From the NCBI GenBank assembly GCA_009784335.1, contig WRBX01000015.1:1-9932 (forward strand): a stretch of 9,932 bases of DNA. The letters run 5' to 3'. Below the pieces are notes generated by a model, which searched no databases, had not been told where the DNA came from, and saw only the letters and a program-made list of their open reading frames with translations. A program made the position numbers and the translations under genes. How positions within the stretch are numbered: position 1 is the first letter of the stretch; each line of letters begins with the position of its first letter. Origin of the DNA: Oscillospiraceae bacterium. Its GTDB lineage: Bacteria; Bacillota_A; Clostridia; Monoglobales; WRBX01. Shown here piece after piece: positions 1 to 5,819 of this stretch.

Positions 1-513
1 ACTTGTGGGGCACAGATTGGTGTTTCGGCTTATGATGTTGATGGACTTCTGCGCGCAAAGGGAGCAAAGCTTTCATATTGCACTAAGCTGAAAATGGTTT
101 CCAATTACATACCTATGTATGATGTGAATGTTGCAACCATTGATGAAGTTTTGAAAACGGCCGAAAGCGAGCTTGTTGGAATAATTGCTGATATCAATGC
201 GCAAAAGGTTTGCGAATTTAAGAAAAAATTTAGGCTAATCAGTAAGATACGCATTAAAATTATGAAATCATATAAAAAAGCCGATGAAAAATATATTGTG
301 AACGATTCTTGCACAGGCTGCGGAATTTGCGCATCGGTCTGCCCTGCTAAAAACATTGAACTAAAAGAAGGCAAACCCGAATTTCAGCACCGGTGCGAAC
401 ATTGCATAGCCTGCATCCATTGGTGCCCGCAAAAGGCAATTGATTACGGGAAGAGCACGCAGAAGAGAAATAGATATCACCACCCGAAGGTGAAGGCAGA
501 GCAATTGCCATAA
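1..513 (+). CDS. EFR1 family flavodoxin/ferredoxin protein, 5'-partial
   Basis: The reading frame is open from base 1 and the gene starts outside the window; the internal ATG at 94 is not the real start. The visible part is the end of a flavodoxin-like (FMN-binding) domain (TCGAQIG...LLRAKGAKL) followed by a linker and a two-cluster ferredoxin domain. Cysteine codons at 310, 319, 328 and 340 form CxxCxxCxxxCP, and those at 394, 403, 412 and 424 form a second CxxCxxCxxxCP, so two [4Fe-4S] clusters are expected. This flavodoxin plus 2x[4Fe-4S] layout is that of the EFR1 family of anaerobes, presumed cytoplasmic electron carriers. The basic C-terminal tail carries no recognised motif. The next gene, a radical SAM enzyme that needs a one-electron donor, begins 11 bp downstream, so a donor role is a reasonable inference. 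No frameshift is seen. Confidence 0.85.
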   Translation, partial: TCGAQIGVSAYDVDGLLRAKGAKLSYCTKLKMVSNYIPMYDVNVATIDEVLKTAESELVGIIADINAQKVCEFKKKFRLISKIRIKIMKSYKKADEKYIVNDSCTGCGICASVCPAKNIELKEGKPEFQHRCEHCIACIHWCPQKAIDYGKSTQKRNRYHHPKVKAEQLP

Positions 514-524
514 GAGGCTTAAAT

Positions 525-1418
525 ATGGAAATTCAATATATTCCGGCAAAAACCATAGTCACTGCTAAGAAATCTACCCAGTGGTTTGGTGCCGACCACA
601 ACATGAATATTTATCGCGGATGTTGCCACGGCTGCATTTATTGTGATAGCCGCAGCGATTGCTATCGTGAGGATAATTTTGATGTTGTGAAAGCTAAAGA
701 AGATGCCCTGCGGATTATTCGTGATGAGCTGCGGCGAAAAGTGCGCTCCGGGATTATTTCAACCGGTAGTATGTCTGATCCTTATAACCCATTTGAAGAA
801 GAATTGAAATTAACAAGGCATTCATTAGAACTAATTAATGCTTTTAAGTTTGGGGTAACGATTGCAACTAAAAGCCCGCTTGTGACGAGAGATATAGATA
901 TCTTGCAGGATATAAAAAAGCACTCGCCGCTGCTTGTGAAAATGACTATAACAACCGCCGATGATGAGCTTTGCAAGAAGCTGGAGCCTAATGTTGCCCC
1001 TACATCTGAGCGCATTGCTGCACTTAAAACTTTATCAGATGCAGGGATTTATTGCGGAATACTCATGATGCCGATTCTGCCATATATCAACGATACTGAG
1101 GAGAGTGTCCTATCCATCGTTAATATGGCAAAAGAATGTGGTGCGAAGTTCGTTTATCCTTCTTTTGGTGTTACTATGCGCGATAGCCAACGAGAGTATT
1201 TTTACTCTAAGCTGAAAGAAATCTATCCCGAGCTGGTGGAAACATATAAAAAGAAATTTGGGACTTATTATAAATGTTCTTCGCCTCATGCATCTAAACT
1301 ATGGAATATTTTCAAAAGTGAATGTGATCGGCTGGGCCTACTCTATGATATTAGAGATATTACTAGTAGCTATAAGATAGGTTATGGCGATATACAGTTT
1401 AGTTTTTTCAAGGATTAA
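525..1418 (+). CDS. SPL-family radical SAM protein (spore photoproduct lyase-like)
   Basis: 297 aa. The motif YRGCCHGCIYCDSR supplies the radical SAM CxxxCxxC cluster ligands at C33, C37 and C40. The next conserved block, GSMSDPYNPFE (from about residue 80), and the middle GILMMPILPYINDTEE (about 178-193) are typical of COG1533 proteins related to spore photoproduct lyase. These enzymes cleave S-adenosylmethionine to a 5'-deoxyadenosyl radical; the substrate of this non-sporulation subgroup is not established. The protein ends in QFSFFKD, where QFSFF (291-295) resembles the QLSLF sliding-clamp-binding consensus. The start fits the 11-bp gap after the EFR1 gene and a weak AGAGG ribosome site. 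Length and motifs look complete. A true DNA-repair lyase activity is possible but not shown; other radical SAM chemistry is equally open. Confidence 0.88.
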   Translation: MEIQYIPAKTIVTAKKSTQWFGADHNMNIYRGCCHGCIYCDSRSDCYREDNFDVVKAKEDALRIIRDELRRKVRSGIISTGSMSDPYNPFEEELKLTRHSLELINAFKFGVTIATKSPLVTRDIDILQDIKKHSPLLVKMTITTADDELCKKLEPNVAPTSERIAALKTLSDAGIYCGILMMPILPYINDTEESVLSIVNMAKECGAKFVYPSFGVTMRDSQREYFYSKLKEIYPELVETYKKKFGTYYKCSSPHASKLWNIFKSECDRLGLLYDIRDITSSYKIGYGDIQFSFFKD

Positions 1419-1421
1419 AAG

Positions 1422-1922
1422 ATGATTGATTATAAACTTATAAGAAAGCGAATAAAAAACATTAATATGCGCGTGAATGATGGTGTTATTTGCGTTTCTG
1501 CTCCACCCAGAGTGCCCAAGATAGAGATTAATAAATTTGTGCAATCAAAGGCAAAGTGGATTGAGAAGCAACTTGCGAAACCGCCTGTTGCTAAACCTGT
1601 TATGAAACACTTTGATGATGATATCTGTCTTGAAAAGTTCAACAAAATAGCGGATAGTGTTTATCCTCTTATTGCTAAAAAGATTAAGTTCAAGCCTAGA
1701 TTGCGAGTTAAAGATTATAAAAGCCGTTGGGGCGTTTGCTTTACCAAAAGAGGCTACATAATTCTAAATAAGCAACTTTTTGATAAGCCCATCCCTGCGA
1801 TTGAGTATGTTATTTTGCACGAATATGTTCACTTTCTTGCACCCAATCATGGGGCAAAGTTTCATAAGATTATGGCAGACTTAATGCCGGATTATAAGCA
1901 ACGCAAGCGTTACTTGAAATGA
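1422..1922 (+). CDS. YgjP-like (DUF45) zinc metallopeptidase
   Basis: 166 aa, starting 3 bp after the radical SAM gene, so very likely translated from the same transcript; AAGGA lies in the end of the upstream gene. The zinc site is HEYVHFLAPNHGAKFH: H133, E134 and H137 form HExxH and H143 is the expected third ligand. The preceding SRWGVC (101-106) matches the SRWGSC-type motif that precedes the active site in this family. The N-terminal segment (VNDGVICVSAPPRVP) matches the beta-strand start of YgjP proteins. It is shorter than the roughly 230 aa common in the family, mostly between residues 55 and 70, but has no obvious break. Family members are cytoplasmic; their physiological substrate is unknown to me. 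Transcription probably stops in the A/T palindrome about 60 bp downstream. Confidence 0.85.
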   Translation: MIDYKLIRKRIKNINMRVNDGVICVSAPPRVPKIEINKFVQSKAKWIEKQLAKPPVAKPVMKHFDDDICLEKFNKIADSVYPLIAKKIKFKPRLRVKDYKSRWGVCFTKRGYIILNKQLFDKPIPAIEYVILHEYVHFLAPNHGAKFHKIMADLMPDYKQRKRYLK

Positions 1923-1980
1923 GTAATGAAAATGCACTCGCTACGCTCGGCACTCATTATAAAGAACGGCGAAAGTTATT

Positions 1981-2021
1981 AAAATAAATAAATAATAATA
2001 GTATTATTATTTATTTATTTT
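1981..2021. repeat. Perfect 41-bp A/T palindrome, possible terminator
   Basis: Two 20-nt arms made only of A and T (left AAAATAAATAAATAATAATA, right its exact reverse complement) surround a single central G at 2001. It lies about 60 bp after the YgjP-like stop codon, so the RNA could fold into a long weak stem ending transcription. The perfect symmetry with no spacer is also what a cruciform-forming site would look like. Similar sequence flanks both sides (GGCGAAAG before, AGCGAAAG after), giving an 8-nt near-direct repeat around it. Confidence 0.7.
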
Positions 2022-2303
2022 AGCGAAAGTGTAGCCCCTAGGGGGGGATGCCAATCTCTAAACCCTAATATCACAGTGACCGCGCCGGACCTATGTGTGA
2101 AAAAAAGGGAAATCAAATGAAGGTATAGGCTAGAGCTTGTCACAATGCGCAATAGGCTCTATTTTAATGGAGTTTTTGTCATTTCACATTTGCGCTCGCC
2201 ATTTGATTTTTTTATCAAATTTTAAAGTTTTTTCAAATAGGGGTTCACTTTTTGCTTCCTTCGTGGCTTATAGTAGAGGTGATATATAATCTTATTTCAA
2301 AAT

Positions 2304-2354
2304 TTGACAAATAGGAAGTAACAAAAATAGTATTTTGATAAAGATGACAGGAGG
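2304..2354 (+). promoter_or_regulatory. Promoter and strong ribosome site of the GmrSD-like gene
   Basis: A perfect -35 box TTGACA (2304-2309) lies 18 bp before TAGTAT (2328-2333, 4 of 6 match to TATAAT). AGGAGG (2349-2354) is an almost ideal ribosome site 5 nt before the ATG at 2360. This gives the gene its own transcript, separate from the upstream operon. Confidence 0.55.
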
Positions 2355-2359
2355 AAAAC

Positions 2360-4126
2360 ATGGCTAAAACATTATTTACACCCGTACATCGCAAAGTCAA
2401 AGATTTGATTGGCGAGGTTCTTAATGGCAAATTAGGGTTGCCAGAGCTACAACGGGGATATGTTTGGAGTTCGACAAAAGTTAAAAACTTGTTGGATTCA
2501 ATGCTGAAAGGGTATCCAATCGGATACTTAATGGTTTGGGAATCTTCTTTTGATATGGATAAAACTAAGCAAATTGGAATTAATGATAAAGCATACTCAG
2601 CACCAAAGGGTGTCGTTATTGATGGACAGCAGAGGCTAACATCGCTTTATTCTGTGATGTGCGGAAAGCACATTATTGATGAGAACTTCAAAGAAAAACC
2701 TATAGTAATTTCCTTTAATCCTGTAACTAGAGAATTCAAAGTTGGCGATAATTCAACAAAGCGAGCTGCCGATTGGATTTATGATATTAGTGAGGTTTAT
2801 ACAGCAAATCAAGTAGTCAATTTTGAGTACATACAGCAAAAAATAAAACAAATAGCTGAAAGCCGCGAAAAGCAAGGCTCGGAATTCACTGATGAAGAAA
2901 AAGAATCGGTAATCTCTAATTTTATGGATTTATTATCTCTCGAAGAATTCCCTATTCCGACTCTTGAAATTAGTGAAAATGCTGACGAAGAAAGCGTTGC
3001 TGATATTTTTGTGCGTGTCAACTCCGGAGGCACTAGCTTAGCCGAAGATGACTTCATCTTAACTTTGATCTCAGTATATTGGCAAGAAGGCAGACAAAAA
3101 ATTGAGGATTTTTGCAGGAACGCAAGAAAACCAATACCGAAAACCCCATATAACTTTTTGTTTCAGCCAACACCCACACATATTGTTCGTATAGCCACAG
3201 GTTTCGGCTTTAAGCGTGCTCGTTTAAAGTATGCGTATATGATGCTTAGAGGTCGTGATTTTGAGAAAGGCATTTATTCAACAGACTTGAGAGAGCAACG
3301 ATTTGATGAATTAAAGATAATATTGGACAAGGTGCTAGATTTAAATGTTTGGCATGATTTTATTAAAAGTATTGAAACCGCCGGGTTTATAAATAAGAAT
3401 CTTATTTCAGCGGGTAACGCACTTGCTTTCTCATATGTAATGTACTTAATAGGCAAATATGATTACAAAGTTAATGATTCAGTCCTAAGAAAGCTAATTG
3501 CAAAATGGTTTTTCATGGTATCTACTTCTGGTTATTATACGAGCTCCGCAGAAACGGAAGTCGAAAAAGATTTTGCTGATTTGAGAAATGTCAAAACTGC
3601 AGAGGATTTTGAAAAACTGCTAAACGAAAAAATAAATGCAGTATTTACCAATGACTATTTCGATATTACTGTGCCTAATGCTCTTGCAACATCAGCACCA
3701 AGGAGTCCTGTATGGTTTGGATATTGTGCCGCGCAGAACATTTTGGGAGCAAAAGTTTTGTTCTCGCAATTGACAACTAGAGAATTGCACAGTCCGGTTG
3801 CCAGTGGCAAAAAAAGCGCGTTAGAACGCCATCACTTATTCCCGAAAGCATATCTTGCTAAAATTGGAATTAAGGACGATAGGGAACGCAATCAAAATGC
3901 TAATTATGCTTTCATTGAGTGGCGTGATAACATCGAAATACTGGATATAAGCCCCGCCGAATATATGAAAGAGCAAATTGCTAAAATACCAGCTTATGAG
4001 AGAAAACTTATCTACTCCATGCACGCCTTGCCGGACAATTGGGAAAAGATGGAGTATGCTGATTTCTTAATAGAAAGACGCAAACTAATGGCAAAAGTTA
4101 TTAAGAATGGATTTAAAAAGTTGTAA
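2360..4126 (+). CDS. GmrSD-like DUF262/HNH (DUF1524) protein, probable defence nuclease
   Basis: 588 aa, complete. The N-terminal DUF262 domain shows LPELQRGYVW (27-36) and the nucleotide-site motif IDGQQRLTSL (D88, Q90, Q91, R92), then FVRVNSGGT (217-225). The C-terminal part has ERHHLFPKAYL (H491, H492) followed by an Asn-rich stretch, the HNH-type nuclease signature seen with DUF1524. A DUF262 domain plus a C-terminal HNH in one chain is the layout of GmrSD-type type IV restriction enzymes, which use NTP hydrolysis to cut modified DNA such as that of phages with glucosylated hydroxymethylcytosine. Specificity cannot be read from the sequence. It stands alone: no methylase, antitoxin or second subunit is adjacent. 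Third-position A/T richness and its place beside tRNA-Gly suggest acquisition by transfer (inference). Confidence 0.88.
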   Translation: MAKTLFTPVHRKVKDLIGEVLNGKLGLPELQRGYVWSSTKVKNLLDSMLKGYPIGYLMVWESSFDMDKTKQIGINDKAYSAPKGVVIDGQQRLTSLYSVMCGKHIIDENFKEKPIVISFNPVTREFKVGDNSTKRAADWIYDISEVYTANQVVNFEYIQQKIKQIAESREKQGSEFTDEEKESVISNFMDLLSLEEFPIPTLEISENADEESVADIFVRVNSGGTSLAEDDFILTLISVYWQEGRQKIEDFCRNARKPIPKTPYNFLFQPTPTHIVRIATGFGFKRARLKYAYMMLRGRDFEKGIYSTDLREQRFDELKIILDKVLDLNVWHDFIKSIETAGFINKNLISAGNALAFSYVMYLIGKYDYKVNDSVLRKLIAKWFFMVSTSGYYTSSAETEVEKDFADLRNVKTAEDFEKLLNEKINAVFTNDYFDITVPNALATSAPRSPVWFGYCAAQNILGAKVLFSQLTTRELHSPVASGKKSALERHHLFPKAYLAKIGIKDDRERNQNANYAFIEWRDNIEILDISPAEYMKEQIAKIPAYERKLIYSMHALPDNWEKMEYADFLIERRKLMAKVIKNGFKKL

Positions 4127-4170
4127 GAAAGAAACTGTCTAATAATTATATCAGGAAAGCAATTTATTTA

Positions 4171-4204
4171 AAAACCGCCTAAACTATGATGTTTAAGCGG
4201 TTTT
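4171..4204. terminator. Bidirectional intrinsic terminator
   Basis: Arms 4171-4184 and 4191-4204 (AAAACCGCCTAAAC and GTTTAAGCGGTTTT) pair with a single mismatch around the loop TATGAT. On the + strand the stem runs into TTTTCTATT and can end the GmrSD-like transcript 45 bp after its stop. On the - strand it runs into TTTTTAAATAAATT and can end the tRNA-Gly transcript just after its CCA. Confidence 0.85.
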
Positions 4205-4208
4205 CTAT

Positions 4209-4284
4209 TGGAGCGGGAAACGGGGCTCAAACCCGCGACCTCAACCTTGGCAAGGTTGCACTCTATCAACTGAGCTATTCCCGC
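4209..4284 (-). tRNA. tRNA-Gly(GCC) with A19 and U56
   Basis: 76 nt with encoded CCA (4209-4211 on the + strand as TGG). The cloverleaf is complete: acceptor GCGGGAA/TTCCCGC with T73, D-stem GCTC/GAGT, anticodon stem CAACC/GGTTG around TTGCCAA (anticodon GCC, reading GGC and GGU), T-stem GCGGG/CCCGT. The D-loop reads AGTTGATA, so position 19 is A, not G. The T-loop reads TTTGAGC, so position 56 is T, not C. These are the two partners of the usual G19-C56 tertiary pair. The gene is followed by a strong terminator. Its 5' half and leader are tandemly repeated upstream (4329-4445). Confidence 0.95.
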
Positions 4285-4445
4285 GTGTTAACGCGAATTA
4301 TTCGATTTTCGGGGGATACGCCCTACTTCTTGGCAAGGTTGCACTCTATCAACTGAGCTATTCCCGCGTGTTAACGCGAATTATTCGATTTTTTGGGAGT
4401 TCGCCCTACTTCTTGGCAAGGTTGCACTCTATCAACTGAGCTATT
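4246..4445. repeat. 83-bp tandem repeat carrying tRNA-Gly 5' halves
   Basis: Unit 1 (4246-4328) includes the 5' half of the intact tRNA-Gly, unit 2 is 4329-4411, and a third partial copy is 4412-4445. Units 1 and 2 differ at 5 of 83 positions, all in the linker (4310-4318 against 4393-4401); the tRNA halves are identical, including A19. Read on the - strand, each copy runs from the leader (with the inverted repeat CGAATAATTCG and CGCGTTAACACGCG) through the D-arm and stops at CCTTGCCAAG, just past the anticodon loop. Copies 2 and 3 therefore lack the 3' half and cannot form a tRNA. The third copy lacks its first seven bases, beginning at AATAGC. Confidence 0.95.
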
Positions 4446-4451
4446 GCAACT

Positions 4452-4658
4452 CTATAACACGGATTGATTGAACTGTTTATTATATTCGCTAATATCTCGG
4501 TTTCTCCGGCGCAGGCTCATTTCTTCCGCAATCGCACTTTGTGCCGCAGAAAATTTACCGGCCAACTCCTCTGTTGGAGCAATGTATGTGCGGTCTTCAG
4601 TGATTTTTTGCAAAGTGTTCATCAATGTTTTGATTGAATCTTGATTTCTATCGTTCAT
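4452..4658 (-). CDS. Small unrecognised protein between two tRNA genes
   Basis: 68 aa from the ATG at 4658. GAGGAAG (4665-4671, - strand) lies 6 nt upstream, a clear ribosome site. A longer frame from 4715 exists but would run into tRNA-Phe, so this inner start is preferred. The product is hydrophilic, rich in charged residues and Gln/Asn, with likely helices (IKTLMNTLQKI and ELAGKFSAAQSAIAEEMSLRRRNR), no cysteine pair, signal peptide or membrane segment. I do not recognise the family. It starts 22 nt after the CCA of tRNA-Phe and stops 6 bp before the third tRNA-Gly half, so it may be carried on a tRNA-Phe to tRNA-Gly precursor and freed by tRNA processing (inference). Confidence 0.6.
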   Translation of the reverse strand: MNDRNQDSIKTLMNTLQKITEDRTYIAPTEELAGKFSAAQSAIAEEMSLRRRNRDISEYNKQFNQSVL

Positions 4659-4680
4659 TTTATACTTCCTCAAATTGACA

Positions 4681-4756
4681 TGGTGCCTCCGGGTGGAATT
4701 GAACCACCGACACATGGATTTTCAGTCCATTGCTCTACCGACTGAGCTACAGAGGC
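4681..4756 (-). tRNA. tRNA-Phe(GAA)
   Basis: 76 nt with encoded CCA (4681-4683 as TGG). Acceptor GCCTCTG pairs with CGGAGGC (one T-G wobble), D-stem GCTC/GAGC with normal G18-G19, anticodon stem ATGGA/TCCAT around CTGAAAA (anticodon GAA), T-stem GGTGG/CCACC with the normal loop TTCAATT. Discriminator A73. Just upstream is a small inverted repeat ACAAGG/CCTTGT (4763-4780). It is an ordinary, intact tRNA, a useful contrast to the altered tRNA-Gly. Confidence 0.96.
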
Positions 4757-5012
4757 GTCAACACAAGGCGAATTCCTTGTATTTTACAGTGGCATTAAAT
4801 TTAATACTATTTTTTGAGCAAAGGACATTTCTATCTTTGCAAATATGATTATAAATTACCAAATTTATTTCTTTTTGTCAACATTTAGAAAAAACTTTTA
4901 GTAATATGCATGAGGCTATCAATAAAAACTGAATTTCCCTTCGTTATTATTATTATCGTAAGCTCAGCTAAAGACAAAAAGACTATCCTCCTTTTTCTTT
5001 TTGTATTTGCGC

Positions 5013-5023
5013 TATAATATAAT
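5013..5023 (+). promoter_or_regulatory. Overlapping TATAAT boxes, candidate small-gene promoter
   Basis: Two overlapping perfect -10 boxes (5013-5018 and 5018-5023) sit 182 bp before the first small gene. No good -35 box lies 16-18 bp upstream (the area is C/T-rich), so this is a weak call. If used, transcription would start near 5025-5030, at the base of the hairpin at 5029-5051. Confidence 0.35.
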
Positions 5024-5028
5024 CTAAA

Positions 5029-5058
5029 AAAGCCCCTTCGGCGGGAGCTTTACTTTTT
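5029..5058. terminator. Hairpin with T-rich flanks (terminator or attenuator)
   Basis: AAAGCCCC (5029-5036) pairs with GGG and GCTTT (5043-5051) across a CTTCGGC loop with one bulged A. On the + strand it is followed by TACTTTTTT; on the - strand by TTTTTTAGATT. It looks like an intrinsic terminator in both directions, yet no gene ends next to it on either side. It may limit read-through into or from the tRNA cluster, or act as a leader attenuator for the small genes. Confidence 0.5.
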
Positions 5059-5204
5059 TCGTAACAATTGTGTGAACAATCTGCAGCTGCTCTTTTTTTA
5101 TTTTGCAGTTTTACTTCTGCCTTTCATGCGATTAAAGGTTTATGTAAAGTTTTATCAATATTTTTCCAATATCTACACAAAATAATCAAAAAGGAAAAAG
5201 ATTA

Positions 5205-5360
5205 ATGCCAAAAGATAGTCAACTCGATCCAAAGCCGGTGCGCAAGCAAAAGTCGCACGGCGGGGCAACCGTGGCCGAAAGCAAATTTCAAAACGAAACA
5301 AACAATAACAAAAAACAATCAGGGAACAAGCATAAACCAAATAGCGAAAAAAGGAGTTAG
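5205..5360 (+). CDS. Small basic hypothetical protein, first of a three-gene set
   Basis: 51 aa, start ATG at 5205 with AAGGAAAAAG ending 4 nt upstream as the ribosome site, stop TAG at 5358-5360. The peptide is rich in Lys, Asn, Gln and Ser (MPKDSQLDPKPVRKQKSHGG at the start, then an N/K-rich second half) with almost no hydrophobic residues, so it is probably disordered. I do not recognise it. The next gene's ATG comes 1 bp after its stop, which strongly suggests translational coupling and supports the reading frame. Confidence 0.5.
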   Translation: MPKDSQLDPKPVRKQKSHGGATVAESKFQNETNNNKKQSGNKHKPNSEKRS

Positions 5361-5361
5361 C

Positions 5362-5667
5362 ATGAATAGTATTTTCAGAGATAATATAAATGAAAAATCG
5401 ATTAGCGATAAAACTAAGCAGCGCCGCGAAACATTCACCTCAGAAGTGCGAGAAATTTATCAAAATATCGCAAATAGCCCGAACCAAAACCACTTCCACC
5501 AAACCACCTCGGGCATCACACCGCAAGGCTATTACGGTAGCTTACAGCACGCTGTTATCCATGAAATCTCACAAGGCAAATTCGATAGTTGCCGCGATGG
5601 AATGGAAATTGTAAATAAAGTCGCCAAAGATAAAACTCAATTAACCAAATGGAAGGAAACAAAATGA
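5362..5667 (+). CDS. Small hypothetical protein (101 aa), middle of three-gene set
   Basis: 101 aa. AAGGAG (5351-5356) inside the end of the previous gene lies 5 nt before the ATG, a good ribosome site. The protein is soluble and polar: an N-terminal charged part (1-35), a His/Gln/Thr-rich middle (NQNHFHQTTSGITPQGYYG, about 43-61), then a likely helical C-terminus with LQHAVIHEISQGKF and DGMEIVNKVAKDK. No signal peptide or membrane segment and no catalytic motif that I recognise. Its stop TGA overlaps the next ATG (ATGA at 5664-5667). An overlapping frame at 5390-5614 is a shadow of this gene. Confidence 0.65.
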   Translation: MNSIFRDNINEKSISDKTKQRRETFTSEVREIYQNIANSPNQNHFHQTTSGITPQGYYGSLQHAVIHEISQGKFDSCRDGMEIVNKVAKDKTQLTKWKETK

Positions 5668-5819
5668 AAAAGCCCAAAAAAAACAAAAAGAAACATATAA
5701 ACCACGATCCGAAATCCGAAAGCTCCCGTGCAGTCTTCGGAATTCTCGCCAGCACCCCTCCCCATATCCAAAGCTCACATTACCCTAACTCATCTCAAAA
5801 ATCCAATAATTCAAAATAG
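5664..5819 (+). CDS. Small basic hypothetical protein, last of three-gene set
   Basis: 51 aa. The ATG overlaps the previous stop codon (ATGA) and AAGGA (5653-5657) is 6 nt upstream, so coupled translation is likely. The sequence opens with a lysine-rich block (MKKPKKNKKKHINHDPKSES), has a short hydrophobic patch AVFGILAS (23-30), then a Ser/Asn/Pro-rich tail. The basic start recalls nucleic-acid-binding tails, but no domain is recognised. The final G of its TAG is the first base of the hairpin of a repeat element (5819-5880), which may end the transcript. Confidence 0.45.
   Translation: MKKPKKNKKKHINHDPKSESSRAVFGILASTPPHIQSSHYPNSSQKSNNSK

Larger units (their letters stand above)
1923..2359. 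other. Gene-free interval between YgjP-like and GmrSD-like genes
   Basis: No credible coding frame is visible on either strand. The interval holds a perfect A/T palindrome (1981-2021), a CCCCTAGGGG palindrome (2035-2044), a short stem TAGAGC/GCTCTA (2131-2136 with 2156-2161), the direct repeat ATAGGCT (2125 and 2152), and a hairpin ATTTGAT/ATCAAAT (2201-2207 with 2214-2220) followed by T-rich sequence that could end transcripts. The promoter and ribosome site of the next gene occupy its right end. A small RNA is possible here but nothing shows one. Confidence 0.6.
4757..5204. other. A/T-rich gene-free interval upstream of three small genes
   Basis: About 450 bp with no convincing frame on either strand. 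It separates the leftward tRNA cluster from rightward small genes, so it should hold both sets of promoters. Visible signals are the ACAAGG/CCTTGT hairpin next to tRNA-Phe, overlapping TATAAT boxes at 5013-5018 and 5018-5023, and a hairpin at 5029-5051. The stretch from 5070 to 5200 is T-rich with no clear structure. The tRNA-Phe promoter is probably within 4770-4830, but I see no clean -35/-10 pair. Confidence 0.6.

Noticed and set aside
782..1015. - strand frame of 77 codons within the radical SAM gene
   Set aside because: It is antisense to a conserved gene, lacks a ribosome site and has low-complexity Ser-rich translation.
1..4208. Integration site pair based on the tRNA-Gly 3' end
   Set aside because: No second copy of the tRNA 3' end is visible to the left within the window, and no integrase is present, so island boundaries cannot be drawn.
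4246..4445. CRISPR-like array
   Set aside because: The 83-bp units are contiguous, contain tRNA sequence and have no unique spacers or cas genes nearby.
4452..4715. 87-codon version of the gene between the tRNAs
   Set aside because: Its first codons lie within tRNA-Phe. The inner ATG at 4658 has a proper ribosome site.
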